From JANLSO01 sp031362405 (GTDB taxonomy: Bacteria > Actinomycetota > Thermoleophilia > Miltoncostaeales > Miltoncostaeaceae): a stretch of 45,623 bases of DNA. The notes below the pieces were generated by a model. That model ran no database searches. It was not told the origin of the DNA and saw nothing but the letters and a program-made list of their open reading frames with translations. Each line of letters starts with the position of its first letter. Within the stretch, counting starts at the first letter, position 1. Below are positions 17,287 to 25,802 of the stretch, one piece after another. The translations under genes and the position numbers were made by a program. The stretch lies in assembly GCA_031362405.1 (NCBI GenBank), contig JANLSO010000069.1:1-45623 (forward strand), read 5' to 3'.

Positions 17287-18281
17287 TGCCGCCAGGCGGG
17301 GCGGGCGATCAGCACGATCACCCGGGTGGGCAGGCGTTCGATTACACCGTGAATGCAGCCTTCCTGCCGGTACGCGCCGAGGGTTGGAGGGTGCCTCGGG
17401 AATCCGAAGCCGCGCCATGGCCACCGCCTATCTGCGCGACGGTGCCCGGGCCGCCGAAAGGCCGGTGTGTTTCGCGTTCAACGGCGGGCCCGGCTCGGCC
17501 TCGATCTGGCCGCAGTTTGGCGCGCTTGGCCCCCGGCGGGTGGTTGTGCCCGACGACGGCTCCACCCCCGCACGCGCCTACGTGGTCGACGACAACGGCC
17601 AGCGACGCGGCGCGCAAGAAGTCGCTCTGCGTCGATGGCGACGTGGCCGCGCTGGCTGACACGCAGGGCGCGCCGCCCGCCGCGGCCGCGTGGCCCGACT
17701 CATCAGTGAGCTCACCGGCCTTTCGCGTGGGCTGGTGGACGAGAAGAACCTGCGCATCAGCGACGGGACCTTCTTCGTCGAGGCGCGGCATTCGCGAGGG
17801 CTCATCGTCGGCCGCCTCGAGGCGCGCGTCACGGGCCGATGGCCGCCCGCCGCACCCGAGACGGGGAGTTCGACCCGGTATCGAGGCCATGAACGCGCCC
17901 TTCACCGCTACCGCGCTCGGTTATCTCACCGTGACGCTGGGAATTGACCCCCAAGCAGCGGTACCAGGTACGGAATGAAATGGCGCACAGGGCGTGGAGC
18001 TAGGACCGTGGCCAGCCCACCCGCCGGGCTTCACATCGACACGCCCCGACCTTGCCCGTGCGCTGCGGCGCAATCCAAACCTGAAGGTGTTGGCCGCCAG
18101 CGGCCGTTACGACCTCGACACCCCCGACAGCGCGACCGACTGGTCGCTCGCCCCACTGGATGCCCCGGCTGACGTTGTGGCGCGCGCAACCCACCGCTCC
18201 TACGACGCGGGCCACATGATGTACACCCGCCAAGCCGACCGCGAACCGAGCGCCGACGTCGCGGCCTGGATGGCGACGTAG
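17287..18281 (+). pseudogene. Shattered S10-like serine carboxypeptidase
   Basis: Pieces of one S10-family peptidase lie in order across two frames: FDYTVNAAFLPVRAEG (about 17337-17385), then after a frame change AYLRDGARAAERP and FAFNGGPGSASIW (17475-17511, the oxyanion-hole motif), GPRRVVVPDDGS, TGLSRGLVDEKNLRISDG (about 17717-17770), another frame change to FTATALGYLTVTLGI, and the C-terminal part PNLKVLAASGRYDLDTP with the catalytic-His region YDAGHMMYT (about 18200-18226). The central segment that should hold the nucleophilic serine is missing. Intact relatives are roughly 450-500 residues. Multiple frame changes plus a deletion mean this is dead. The order of motifs is from family knowledge. 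Confidence 0.75.
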
Positions 18282-18423
18282 GACGTAAGTACCTGCGCCG
18301 CCACGCGTCGTAGTGCTGCATGCGTGCAGCGCCGCGGGCGACGATGATGAGAAGGGGCCGGTCGCGGTAAGGAATGTGTGAGCCATCCGATGAAGCGGGT
18401 CTGGTGTGGAAGGCTCTGTCGCG

Positions 18424-19715
18424 ATGAGCGCATCGAGCCCTGAGATCACCGCAGCATGGGAGCACCGCGGCGACCTCGTCCTCTACGCCGGACGGGTTCT
18501 CGGTGTGCACGGTGACCTCGCGGAGGACATCGTCCAAGACGCATACCTGCGCCTTCACGAGCAGGCGGCCGCGGGGGCCACCCCCCGCGACGCCCGACCC
18601 TGGCTCTTTCGCGTAACGCGGAACCTCGCGCTCGACGAGCGGCGCCGCATTCGTCGCGGCGACGCGCTGCGAACGACCCTCGAGGTCGTCACGAAACCAC
18701 AGGTTGGCCCCTACGACGTCGTCCAGAGGCGCGAGGAGGCCCGGCAGGCGCTGCGTGGCCTCGATGCCCTTCCGTCCCGCGAAAAGCGCACGGTCATCCT
18801 CGATCAGGCCGGGGTCGCGCCCTCGGTGATCGCGCGCGTGATGGATACCACGACCAACGCGGTGACCAGTCGCTCTTTCGGGCGCGGCGACGCATGCGCG
18901 ATACCCGTGCCGCGGCGTGGGGCCTGGTACCCGTACCGATCATCCGGTTTCTCATGCGTGCGGGAAACTCGTCGGCGCTGGAGCAGCTTCCGATGCTTGC
19001 GCCCGGCGGCGCCGGGCGTTTCGCCGGCGGAGCCGGCCTGGCGGGGTTCGCCCTCACGGCTCTGGTCGGCGGTGGAGTCATCGCTCAGCAGGTGGTCGTG
19101 CCCGGCGCCCTCCACGACAGTGCCCGGTCGGCCGTGCCTGCTCCACGGCCGTCGCTGCAGAGCCCGGCACCGCGTGCCACGCCAATCGCTGATGTGGGGA
19201 GTTCCGCCGGTCCGTCGCAAGGCGCGACGGTCGTCGTTCGCTCAGCGCCTTCGGTGACGCCTCGCACCAACCGATCTGTCACGCGCCCGCGTCGCGTCGT
19301 CGCCCGCTCTCCTTTGGCAGCGATTTCCGCGGTGGCAGCACCCTCCCCGTCCTCGACCCCACCGCCACGCACGGGCGACGACGACCATGACGACGTCAGC
19401 GTCGAGCGCCACGAACCCGCGGTCGACCAGAGGAACGGCGCGAGCTCAGGTGAGCGGTCTGTGCCCGAGGAACGTCAAGGGCGCCGCGGGCACTCGGGTG
19501 CACGGTCGGTACCCGACGACCCCGAGCCGAACGAGCAGCAACCTGACGAACCCGCACCGGCCGAGCGGCAGGAGATCCCCACTCCTGATCCCCCGGAACA
19601 GGGAACCGACCACTCGGGGCCACCGGTGTCCGCCGCCGGGACCTCGGCAACGTCGCCTGAGTCGCTCGAGAGCCCGACGCCCACCGAGCCGGCCGAAGAA
19701 CCTGATCACGGCTAG
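18424..19715 (+). pseudogene. ECF sigma factor with C-terminal membrane tail, frameshifted
   Basis: The frame from ATG 18424 (GTG 18406 also possible) encodes sigma region 2 (AEDIVQDAYLRLHEQ, PWLFRVTRNLALDERRR) and region 4 (ALRGLDALPSREKRTVIL, then SVIARVMDTTTNAV). At about 18873 one base is missing: the neighbouring frame supplies LFRARRRMRDTRAAAW, the expected end of region 4, and continues for 270 residues. That tail has a hydrophobic helix (FALTALVGGGVIAQQVVV) and a long Ser/Pro/Glu-rich domain. Sigma factors with such tethered tails occur in some actinobacteria, and the tail may replace a separate anti-sigma factor. Either the gene is newly inactivated or there is a sequencing error; both frames otherwise have normal codon use. 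Joined, it would encode about 430 residues. Confidence 0.7.
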
Positions 19716-19740
19716 TCGGGGGCCGGCGAGAACCCGCCGA

Positions 19741-20079
19741 TCAGTGCATGCCGAGCAGCCGGCGAAGCACCTTCTCAACGTGAAACCACGTCGGGTGGGG
19801 CGCCGCCAGGGGAGTCACGAGGCGCTCATCCGAGATCGAACGGATGTCTTCGCATCGCGCGTAGCTCGTGGTCTCGAGGCCGCTCGCGCGGAGTCGACCT
19901 CCACATGCATCGGCACGCCGCGTTAACGGGTCGCCAGGGCGACGACCACGGCAACCTCACTCCGGCCGGCGTTGAGACGATCGTCTGAGATGACCAGCGC
20001 GGCGGCGAAAGGCCCGCTCACGACCGACGGGTTCACCGAAGTCAACCAGCCAGATCTCGCCTCGCCGAGTAATGCTCAC
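19741..20079 (-). pseudogene. Decayed MazF/PemK-type toxin
   Basis: On the minus strand, GTG 20079 begins VSITRRGEIWLVDFGEPVG, the classic MazF start. After a frameshift near 20010 come ALVISDDRLNAGRSEVAVVV and LATR, then an in-frame TAA, RGVPMHVEVD, another frame change, and YARCEDIRSISDERLV through VEKVLRRLLGMH to TGA at 19743-19741. Order and spacing match a complete MazF of about 110 residues, an endoribonuclease that cleaves mRNA. At least two frameshifts and one stop kill it. The promoter side faces the antitoxin remnant at 20080-20247. Confidence 0.7.
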
Positions 20080-20247
20080 GGTGCGGCGTCACGGCGGGCC
20101 CGTCGGCAAGGCTTCCGTCGAGCTCTTTCCGTTCGGCCTGCAAGCGTTCCACTGGACGGGGTCACGCCGCCGCTGTGCGAGCCGCTCGTCGACCGTGTCG
20201 AAGAAGCTCGCCCGCTCGAGTTCGGCGATGGCGTCATCGACGCTCAC
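20080..20247 (-). pseudogene. Probable antitoxin remnant paired with the mazF remnant
   Basis: From GTG 20247: VSVDDAIAELERASFFD and DERLAQRRRDPVQW, a short helical acidic/basic protein immediately upstream of the mazF remnant, where the antitoxin belongs. After VQW the frame shifts, and the neighbouring frame supplies RLQAERKELDGSLADG, a plausible toxin-binding tail. I identify it by position and composition rather than by a signature motif. Confidence 0.4.
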
Positions 20248-20342
20248 CTGAATCTGCCGTCCTGTGCTCGCGGCCCCGCATCGATGCGGGCCTTCGTCGC
20301 TGTTGAAATACGGATGGTGGTGCTCGCGCCTGTAGTCCACTC

Positions 20343-20354
20343 TTGTTGTAACAA
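20343..20354. promoter_or_regulatory. 12-bp palindrome upstream of the toxin-antitoxin remnant
   Basis: TTGTTGTAACAA is a perfect palindrome about 95 bases upstream of the antitoxin start, in an AT-rich pocket. It could be a former autoregulatory operator of the cassette. Confidence 0.25.
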
Positions 20355-20451
20355 ATGATCTACACGCCGGTAGCACCCGCAGGTCGCCGATACGAGGCTG
20401 TGCCTGCGCGGGTTCTTTCCTGATCCTGACCCGGAACGTCAGACTGCCCGA

Positions 20452-20673
20452 GTGACCTCCTCACCCCGACTCGACGATCAGATGGAACTCGAGGTGCTCG
20501 GTCTGGGACGCGTCACGGCGACCATCGAGCAGGTCGACGAACTCATCCAAGAAGGAGTCCGCGGGCTCGCCTGGCGAGTGACCCTTCGCCTGCCCGACGG
20601 CACCACCGCCCACGGGATTCAGCGTGGCCGCGCGCGGATGGCGTTTCTCGATCCGCGTCACCGCGTGGCCTGA
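20452..20673 (+). CDS. Small hypothetical protein
   Basis: A 73-residue reading frame from GTG 20452, with the GC-rich third positions typical of real genes here. It has MELEVLGLGRVTATIEQVDELIQEGV followed by short beta-like segments (RVTLRLPDG, RARMAFLD). There is no signal peptide, membrane helix or recognised motif. No clear ribosome-binding site precedes it, although CCGGAACGTCAGAC about 20-30 bases upstream could be a promoter. It stands alone between decayed genes, so it may itself be a relic. Confidence 0.35.
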   Translation: MTSSPRLDDQMELEVLGLGRVTATIEQVDELIQEGVRGLAWRVTLRLPDGTTAHGIQRGRARMAFLDPRHRVA

Positions 20674-21099
20674 ACCGCCCTCACGCAACCACCACCGCCG
20701 ATCGTCCTCCGATACATCTCGGGATGCGTGGCGCTTTTGTGCGCCAAACACCCTGCGGGAACAACATTGTGCGTCGACACCGAGTGATTGGTCCAGAGCA
20801 CCATTCTGCTCCGCCGGGCCGAGCTCGACGGGGCCCGCAGAGTTGGTGGGAGACGTCCGCGATGATCTGGAGCAGATGGTTGGTCCACAATCGGCAGAGC
20901 CGCTCCTGCACGAACTCTCGGGGTCACTCAGAGTGCGCTCGATCGCCACGTTGCGCGTGGCGCCGATCGGATCGACGCTGCGGTCGGCGGACATCAGCCC
21001 TCTCGATGATTCCGGCTACTACGCACACGGTGTCGGGCCTGAGACGGTAAGGCGTCCACGGGTTGGCAGGAGCGGTTGGCCAGGGGCTGAGAGAGCCGT
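20674..21099. other. 426 bases without a recognisable gene
   Basis: Slightly lower GC than the neighbours, with no frame that resembles a known protein on either strand. An imperfect terminator-like pair, CGTTCAGA (21097-21104) and TCTGAACG (21114-21121), overlaps the end of mntH. Confidence 0.5.
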
Positions 21100-22449
21100 T
21101 CAGAGGCCGAACGTCTGAACGAGGAGAAACCCGTTCAGGGCGACGATCAGAGCGATGACGATTGTCGCGATCACCGTCGTTGCCCGACGGTTGACCAACC
21201 CGCCCATCAGGTCGCGACGACGGCAGAAGCTCAGCAGCGGGATCAACGCGAACGGGATGCCGAACGAGAGCACCACCTGGCTGAGTACCAACGCGCGGCT
21301 CGGGTTCACGCCGATGGCGAGGATGATCAGCGCCGGGGCCATGGTGATCCCCCGGCGCAGAAAGAGCGGTATCTGGCGGTCGATGAAGCCCTGCATCACG
21401 ACCTGCCCGGCCAGGGTGCCGACCGATGACGACGACAGCCCTGACGCGAGCAGCGCCACGCCGAAGGCGATCTGGGCGTGCGAGCCGACGAGTGTGCCGA
21501 GCTGCTTGAAGGCCTCGTCGATGTCGTTGACGCCGGTCAGCCCGCGCTCGTGGAACACGCCCGCGGCCATGATCAACATCGACATGTTGATGACCCCGGC
21601 GATCGACATCGCGATGATCACGTCGATCCGCTCGAAGCGGAAGATCTGACGCCGCTCGGTCTCGGTGTGCCCGACGACGCGCCGCTGCGTCAACGCCGAA
21701 TGCAGGTAGATCACGTGTGGCATGACCGTCGCCCCGAGAATGCCCGTCGCGAGCAGCACGCTCTCGGTGCCCTCGAAGCCCGGGATCACCAATCCCTTGC
21801 CGATGCCTGCGGGCGAGGGGTTCGAGAAGAAGAGCTGGATCGCGAAGCCGACGAGGATCACACCGACGAGCATCGAGATGACGATTTCGAACGGCCGCGC
21901 GCCGCGCGCCTGGAGCCCCAGGATCGCGAACGAAAACACCCCGGTGAGAACGCCCGCCCAAAAGAGCGGGATCCCGAACAGCAGGTAGAAGCCGAGCGCG
22001 GCACCGAGGAACTCGGCGAGATCGGTCGCCATCGCGATGAGCTCGGCCTGAACCCACAGGGCCCGCGAGACCGGGCGCGAGTACCGGGCCCGGCAGACCT
22101 CGGGCAGGTTCATTCCCGTCGCGATGCCGAGCTTTGCCGACATCGTCTGAATCAGCATCGCCATGAGGTTTGACGCCAGGATCACCCACAGGAGCATGTA
22201 GCCGTACTGCGAGCCGGCGGCCACGTTGGTGGCGAAGTTGCCCGGGTCGACGTAGGCCACCGCGGCGACGAACGCCGGCCCGAGAAACGGGAGAACGGCG
22301 CGCAGACCTTTTCGCTCGCCCCTCAGTGATCGGTGAGCGGCGTCGGCCACCCACGCCTCGCCAGGAAGCACGCGGTCAACGATCTCGGGAGTGGGAGAGG
22401 GCGGGGAGACACTCACGATTCTCGCGGATGTTAGCGGCGGCTCAAACAT
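21100..22449 (-). CDS. mntH: NRAMP-type manganese/iron transporter
   Basis: A 449-residue proton-coupled divalent-metal importer with about 11 membrane helices after a 50-residue cytoplasmic start. TM1 carries the metal-binding D68-P-G-N71 motif (AYVDPGNFATN), and TM6 carries MPHVIYLHSAL, whose Met and His belong to the metal site. The family stretch ATDLAEFLGAALGFYLLFGIP is present. It brings in Mn2+, and possibly Fe2+, mainly for oxidative-stress defence. The start at 22449 gives 15 more residues than the internal GTG at MSVSPPSP-like position 22413, so the exact start is open. It is divergent from the AraC-type gene, with 44 bases between them containing a metal-repressor-like palindrome. 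Confidence 0.92.
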   Translation of the reverse strand: MFEPPLTSARIVSVSPPSPTPEIVDRVLPGEAWVADAAHRSLRGERKGLRAVLPFLGPAFVAAVAYVDPGNFATNVAAGSQYGYMLLWVILASNLMAMLIQTMSAKLGIATGMNLPEVCRARYSRPVSRALWVQAELIAMATDLAEFLGAALGFYLLFGIPLFWAGVLTGVFSFAILGLQARGARPFEIVISMLVGVILVGFAIQLFFSNPSPAGIGKGLVIPGFEGTESVLLATGILGATVMPHVIYLHSALTQRRVVGHTETERRQIFRFERIDVIIAMSIAGVINMSMLIMAAGVFHERGLTGVNDIDEAFKQLGTLVGSHAQIAFGVALLASGLSSSSVGTLAGQVVMQGFIDRQIPLFLRRGITMAPALIILAIGVNPSRALVLSQVVLSFGIPFALIPLLSFCRRRDLMGGLVNRRATTVIATIVIALIVALNGFLLVQTFGL

Positions 22450-22466
22450 TTACTAGCCCCGACTAA
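22450..22466. promoter_or_regulatory. Imperfect palindrome between mntH and the AraC-type gene
   Basis: TTACTAGCCCCGACTAA pairs at five of eight positions about its centre and resembles DtxR/MntR-type operators (TTAG...CTAA). It sits just upstream of the mntH start. On the other side, AATACT (22480-22485) could be the -10 of a leaderless AraC-type message starting at 22494. Confidence 0.35.
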
Positions 22467-22493
22467 CTGCGGATCGCGCAATACTGCTGCGCA

Positions 22494-22928
22494 ATGGCAA
22501 CCGTTCCGGCCGCGCGACATCTTCTGCGCGCGAAAGACCTCATCGACGCGCGCTACGCGGAGCCCCTCGATGTGCCGGCGCTGGCCCAGGCCGCGCACAT
22601 GTCACCGGCCCATTTCAGCCGCGAGTTCCGACGCGTCTTCGGGGAGACCCCGCACCAGTACCTGCTGACGCGCCGGATGGAGCGTGCGGCAGCCCTGCTG
22701 CGTGGGACCGATCGCAGCGTGGCGGAGGTCTGCATGACCGTCGGCCTGAGCAGTTTGGGATCGTTCACCACCAGTTTCGGTCGCGTGTTCGGCATGTCAC
22801 CGAAGGCCTATCGGGCGGCCCATCCGCCCGCAGCCGATCGGGTGCGGGTGCCGACGTGCGTGCTGCAGGCATGGGCGCGTCCGCTGTCGAGCAGTTTTCG
22901 AGAAGACCGCCGGCCCGAGCCCGAATAG
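22494..22928 (+). CDS. AraC-family HTH regulator without a ligand domain
   Basis: A 144-residue protein made almost wholly of the AraC DNA-binding domain: first HTH around DVPALAQAAHMSPAHFSREFRR (25-46) and second around SVAEVCMTVGLSSLGSFTTSF (77-97), with the family's PHQYLLTRRMERA and MSPKAYR stretches. There is no N-terminal cupin or other sensor domain, so it is either constitutive or responds through another partner. A VOC-fold protein gene follows 38 bases downstream in the same direction, a pairing often seen with this compact AraC type. The 25-residue tail is Arg/Pro-rich. The ATG seems leaderless, given AATACT about 9 bases upstream. Confidence 0.88.
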   Translation: MATVPAARHLLRAKDLIDARYAEPLDVPALAQAAHMSPAHFSREFRRVFGETPHQYLLTRRMERAAALLRGTDRSVAEVCMTVGLSSLGSFTTSFGRVFGMSPKAYRAAHPPAADRVRVPTCVLQAWARPLSSSFREDRRPEPE

Positions 22929-22966
22929 CGTGGGGCCCGACCACTGAACCTCATCGGAGGCTGACC

Positions 22967-23395
22967 ATGTTGATGAACCTCACCCACGTGAACGTGTGGG
23001 TCCGCGACCAAGACGAGGCCCTCGCCTTCTACACCGAGAAGATGGGGATGGAACTACGTGACGACGCGACGATGCCGGAGATGGGCGACTTCCGCTGGCT
23101 CACCGTCGGTCCCATTGGCCAGCCCGAGGTTTCACTCGTTCTGATGGCGATTCCCGGCGCGCCCGTCTTCGATGCCGACACGGTTGCAAAGCTCAACGAC
23201 GTCATGGCCATGGGCGCGGCCGGTGGCCTCTTCTTTCAGACCGACGACTGCCAGACCACGTTCGACGACCTGAAGGGCCGCGGCGTAGAGGTCACCCAGA
23301 CGCCGGAGCAGCGTCCCTACGGAATGGATGCGGGATTCCGTGACCCGTCGGGTAACTCGATCCGGCTGACGCAGATGGCCGCGTCCGCGCCTTGA
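22967..23395 (+). CDS. VOC-superfamily (glyoxalase-like) protein
   Basis: A 142-residue protein starting at ATG 22967 after a good GGAGG (22956-22960). Two beta-alpha-beta-beta-beta modules are visible: THVNVWVRDQDEALAFYTEKMG (about 5-26) and, in the second half, GGLFFQTDDCQTTFDDLKGRG, then GMDAGFRDPSGNSIRLTQ. His6 in the first module and the D/S-containing second module are where VOC metal ligands normally lie, but the second-module Glu of glyoxalase I is not evident. Reaction unknown; relatives include antibiotic-binding and dioxygenase-like proteins. Probably co-transcribed with the AraC-type gene. Confidence 0.85.
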   Translation: MLMNLTHVNVWVRDQDEALAFYTEKMGMELRDDATMPEMGDFRWLTVGPIGQPEVSLVLMAIPGAPVFDADTVAKLNDVMAMGAAGGLFFQTDDCQTTFDDLKGRGVEVTQTPEQRPYGMDAGFRDPSGNSIRLTQMAASAP

Positions 23396-23428
23396 GCCGT
23401 GGGTTCGGTCTCGGTTAAGTCCATCGAA

Positions 23429-23452
23429 GTTCGCGAACCAGGGCATTATTCT
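23429..23452 (+). promoter_or_regulatory. Possible promoter with 10-bp palindrome upstream of the MMPL gene
   Basis: GTTCGCGAAC (23429-23438) is a perfect palindrome, followed nine bases later by a good -10 TATTCT (23447-23452). A repressor bound here would block the promoter of the transporter. No repressor gene is adjacent. Confidence 0.35.
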
Positions 23453-23490
23453 CGCCCGGGGAACGACCCTCGCTTTCAGGAGAGATCACC

Positions 23491-25698
23491 GTGAAGTCCT
23501 TCACCCGCTGGGTACTCGGCCATCGCCTCATCGTGGCGCTCGTGTGGCTCGTCGTCTTCGTTGCCGGCTTCGCCTCGGTGCAGTCATCGACAAATGCACT
23601 CTCGGCGGAGTTCAACCTCCCGGGTCGGGAAAGTAGCGACGCCGCCAACCTGATCGAGCAGCGCTACGGCAACGGCGGCCAGCGGGTCTCGGGGCCGCTG
23701 GTCCCGGTCGTCCAACTCCGCGAAGGCACGACGATCGACGACCCCGGCGTCCGCAATGAGGTTGAGGCGGCGTTTGGGGCGATCGCCACGGCCGTGCCCG
23801 GCTCACGCACCGCGAACTTCGCGACGACCGGGGACCGTGTCTTTGTCTCCGACGATGGGCGCACGACCTACGGGGTGATCTGGTTCCCCGCATCGCCAAT
23901 CGCCTTCGACCCCGCCGGCGACGCGCTAAAGGCGGCGAAGGCAGCGGCGGCCGATCAGTCGGTCGGCGGCCAGCCGATCCGCATCACCGGCATCGACGCG
24001 CTTGCGGTGGGCACGAGCGACGAGTCGGCAGGCCCGAGCGTTCTCGTCGAGACCCTCGTTGGCGGTCTCGGGGCACTTATCGTGCTGGCGTTCGTCTTCG
24101 GCTCGTTGATGGCCCTCGTGCCGCTGTTCATGGCGGCGGTGGCGATCCTCACAACGTTCCTGGTGGTCTGGCCGATCGCCGAACTCACCCAGGTCTCGGT
24201 GGTCGTGCAGTTCCTGATCTCGCTTATCGGCCTGGGCGTCGCGATCGACTACTCGCTGCTGATCGTCATGCGCTGGCGCGAAGAGCGGGTCGCCGGCCGC
24301 GAAAAGAACGAAGCCGTTGTCGAGGCGATGGAACACGCCGGCCGAGCGGTCATCTTCAGCGGCGTCGCCGTGGCGATTGGCCTACTCGCGCTCGTCATCC
24401 TGCCCGTGCCGTTTCTCCGCAGCATTGGATACGGAGGGCTGCTGATCCCGACCGTCAGCGTCCTCGTGGCGATCACCCTGCTACCGGTTATCCTCTCGAC
24501 GATCGGCCCTCGCCTCGACCGGATCGGCTTCACCCGGCGGACCTCCAACGCCGGGCAGGGGTGGGTTCCCTGGGGGCGCTTCATCGTCGGCCGACGGCTG
24601 GTGATGGGCGCCGTCGCGGTTGCCATCCTGGCGGCGCTGTTCATTCCGGCCCTCGACTTCTCCACGGGTACGTCTCGGGCCGAGGCGCTCGCCGCGGCGG
24701 GCCCGGCACGCGAGGCCCTCGACCAGCTCACCGGATCGGGAATCGGGGCGGCAGTGCTGACCCCCTACGACATCGTCGTCGAGAAGGGCGACCCGGATGC
24801 CACCGTCAAGGCCGCCGCCCAGGTCGACGGCGTGCGCGGGGCTGTCGCGCCGTCGACGAAGGACTGGCGCATCGGTGACACCGCCCTCATCAACGTCTTC
24901 CCCGAGAAGGAAGACAGCGCCTCGAACGTCGCCGCGGTGCGCGCCGCCGTCGACACGCAGCCGGGGCGGATCCTGATCGGCGGTCTCGTGCCGGGCAACG
25001 CCGATTTCAACGATGCCGTCTACGGCAACTTCATCTGGGTCATCCTCGTCATTCTGGTGATCACGTTCGTCCTTCTGGCCCGCGTGTTCCGGTCGTTGCT
25101 GCTGCCGCTGAAGGCCGTCGTGTTCAACATCATCTCGATCGGCGCGGTGTGGGGCTTCATGGTGATCTTCTGGCAGAAGGGTCACGGCTCGGGGCTTCTG
25201 TTCAATGTCGAGCCGACGGGCGCGCTGCAGGTGTGGATCCCCCTGATGGTGTTCGCGTTCCTCTACGGGCTGTCGATGGACTATGAGGTGTTCATCCTCA
25301 GCCGCATGCGCGAGGAGTACGACCGCGACGGATCCACCGACCGGGCCGTTGTTGCGGGCTTGGCCCGCACCGGGCGCCTTGTGACCGCCGGCTCGTTGAT
25401 CCTGTTCCTCTCGTTCGTTGCCCTTGCCGCGACTCCGGGAACCGACATCAAGGTGTTTGCGTCGGCGCTGGCCTTCGGCATCCTGCTCGACGCGACGATC
25501 GTGAGAAGCATGCTGCTACCGGCATTCGTGTCGCTGTTCGGCCGTTGGAATTGGTGGATGCCGCCGTGGGCGGCCCGCATCCTGCGGGTCGAACCGAGCC
25601 TCCCGGCCCCGGAGAAGCGCGGAGCGGTGTCGTTGGATCTCGAACCGGCCGGTTCGCCGCGGGCGATCACTCCTCGGCCGGTGACCGAGACGGAGTAG
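23491..25698 (+). CDS. MMPL/RND-family membrane transporter
   Basis: A 735-residue MMPL transporter with the usual duplicated layout: TM1 (RLIVALVWLVVFVAGFASV), an extracytoplasmic domain to about residue 190, five helices with the proton-relay-type motif GLGVAIDYSLLIVMRWREE (about 249-267), then a second TM/porter domain/helix set with the equivalent YGLSMDYEVFILSRMREEY (about 592-610). Family members export lipids, siderophores or drugs across the actinobacterial membrane, driven by proton flow. Start GTG 23491 follows AGGAGAG. No neighbouring biosynthetic gene indicates a substrate. The C-terminal tail of about 45 residues is cytoplasmic and basic/Pro-rich. Confidence 0.92.
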   Translation: MKSFTRWVLGHRLIVALVWLVVFVAGFASVQSSTNALSAEFNLPGRESSDAANLIEQRYGNGGQRVSGPLVPVVQLREGTTIDDPGVRNEVEAAFGAIATAVPGSRTANFATTGDRVFVSDDGRTTYGVIWFPASPIAFDPAGDALKAAKAAAADQSVGGQPIRITGIDALAVGTSDESAGPSVLVETLVGGLGALIVLAFVFGSLMALVPLFMAAVAILTTFLVVWPIAELTQVSVVVQFLISLIGLGVAIDYSLLIVMRWREERVAGREKNEAVVEAMEHAGRAVIFSGVAVAIGLLALVILPVPFLRSIGYGGLLIPTVSVLVAITLLPVILSTIGPRLDRIGFTRRTSNAGQGWVPWGRFIVGRRLVMGAVAVAILAALFIPALDFSTGTSRAEALAAAGPAREALDQLTGSGIGAAVLTPYDIVVEKGDPDATVKAAAQVDGVRGAVAPSTKDWRIGDTALINVFPEKEDSASNVAAVRAAVDTQPGRILIGGLVPGNADFNDAVYGNFIWVILVILVITFVLLARVFRSLLLPLKAVVFNIISIGAVWGFMVIFWQKGHGSGLLFNVEPTGALQVWIPLMVFAFLYGLSMDYEVFILSRMREEYDRDGSTDRAVVAGLARTGRLVTAGSLILFLSFVALAATPGTDIKVFASALAFGILLDATIVRSMLLPAFVSLFGRWNWWMPPWAARILRVEPSLPAPEKRGAVSLDLEPAGSPRAITPRPVTETE

Positions 25699-25710
25699 GC
25701 GCAGGTGGGC

Positions 25711-25745
25711 GGTGCCCTGGGGATCCGACCGTACCCCAGGGCACC
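25711..25745 (+). terminator. Terminator hairpin after the MMPL gene
   Basis: GGTGCCCTGGGG (25711-25722) and CCCCAGGGCACC (25734-25745) form a perfect 12-bp stem with an 11-base loop, 12 bases after the stop. Confidence 0.75.
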
Positions 25746-25802
25746 GGAACACCGGGTTGTGGGACCCTCGCGGGACATGAGACCGACCGAGGACGTGTCC
25801 GC

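Noticed and set aside
20681..20911. Minus-strand 76-residue frame with Trp and Cys as a transposase fragment
   Set aside because: No DDE or HTH motif and no terminal inverted repeats nearby.
23429..23438. GTTCGCGAAC as a LexA/SOS box
   Set aside because: The actinobacterial SOS box has GAAC-N4-GTTC polarity; here the arms are reversed, so it is only a generic palindrome.
25746..25770. GGAAC before the haem peroxidase as an ECF-type -35
   Set aside because: No CGTC-like -10 follows at 16-17 bases.
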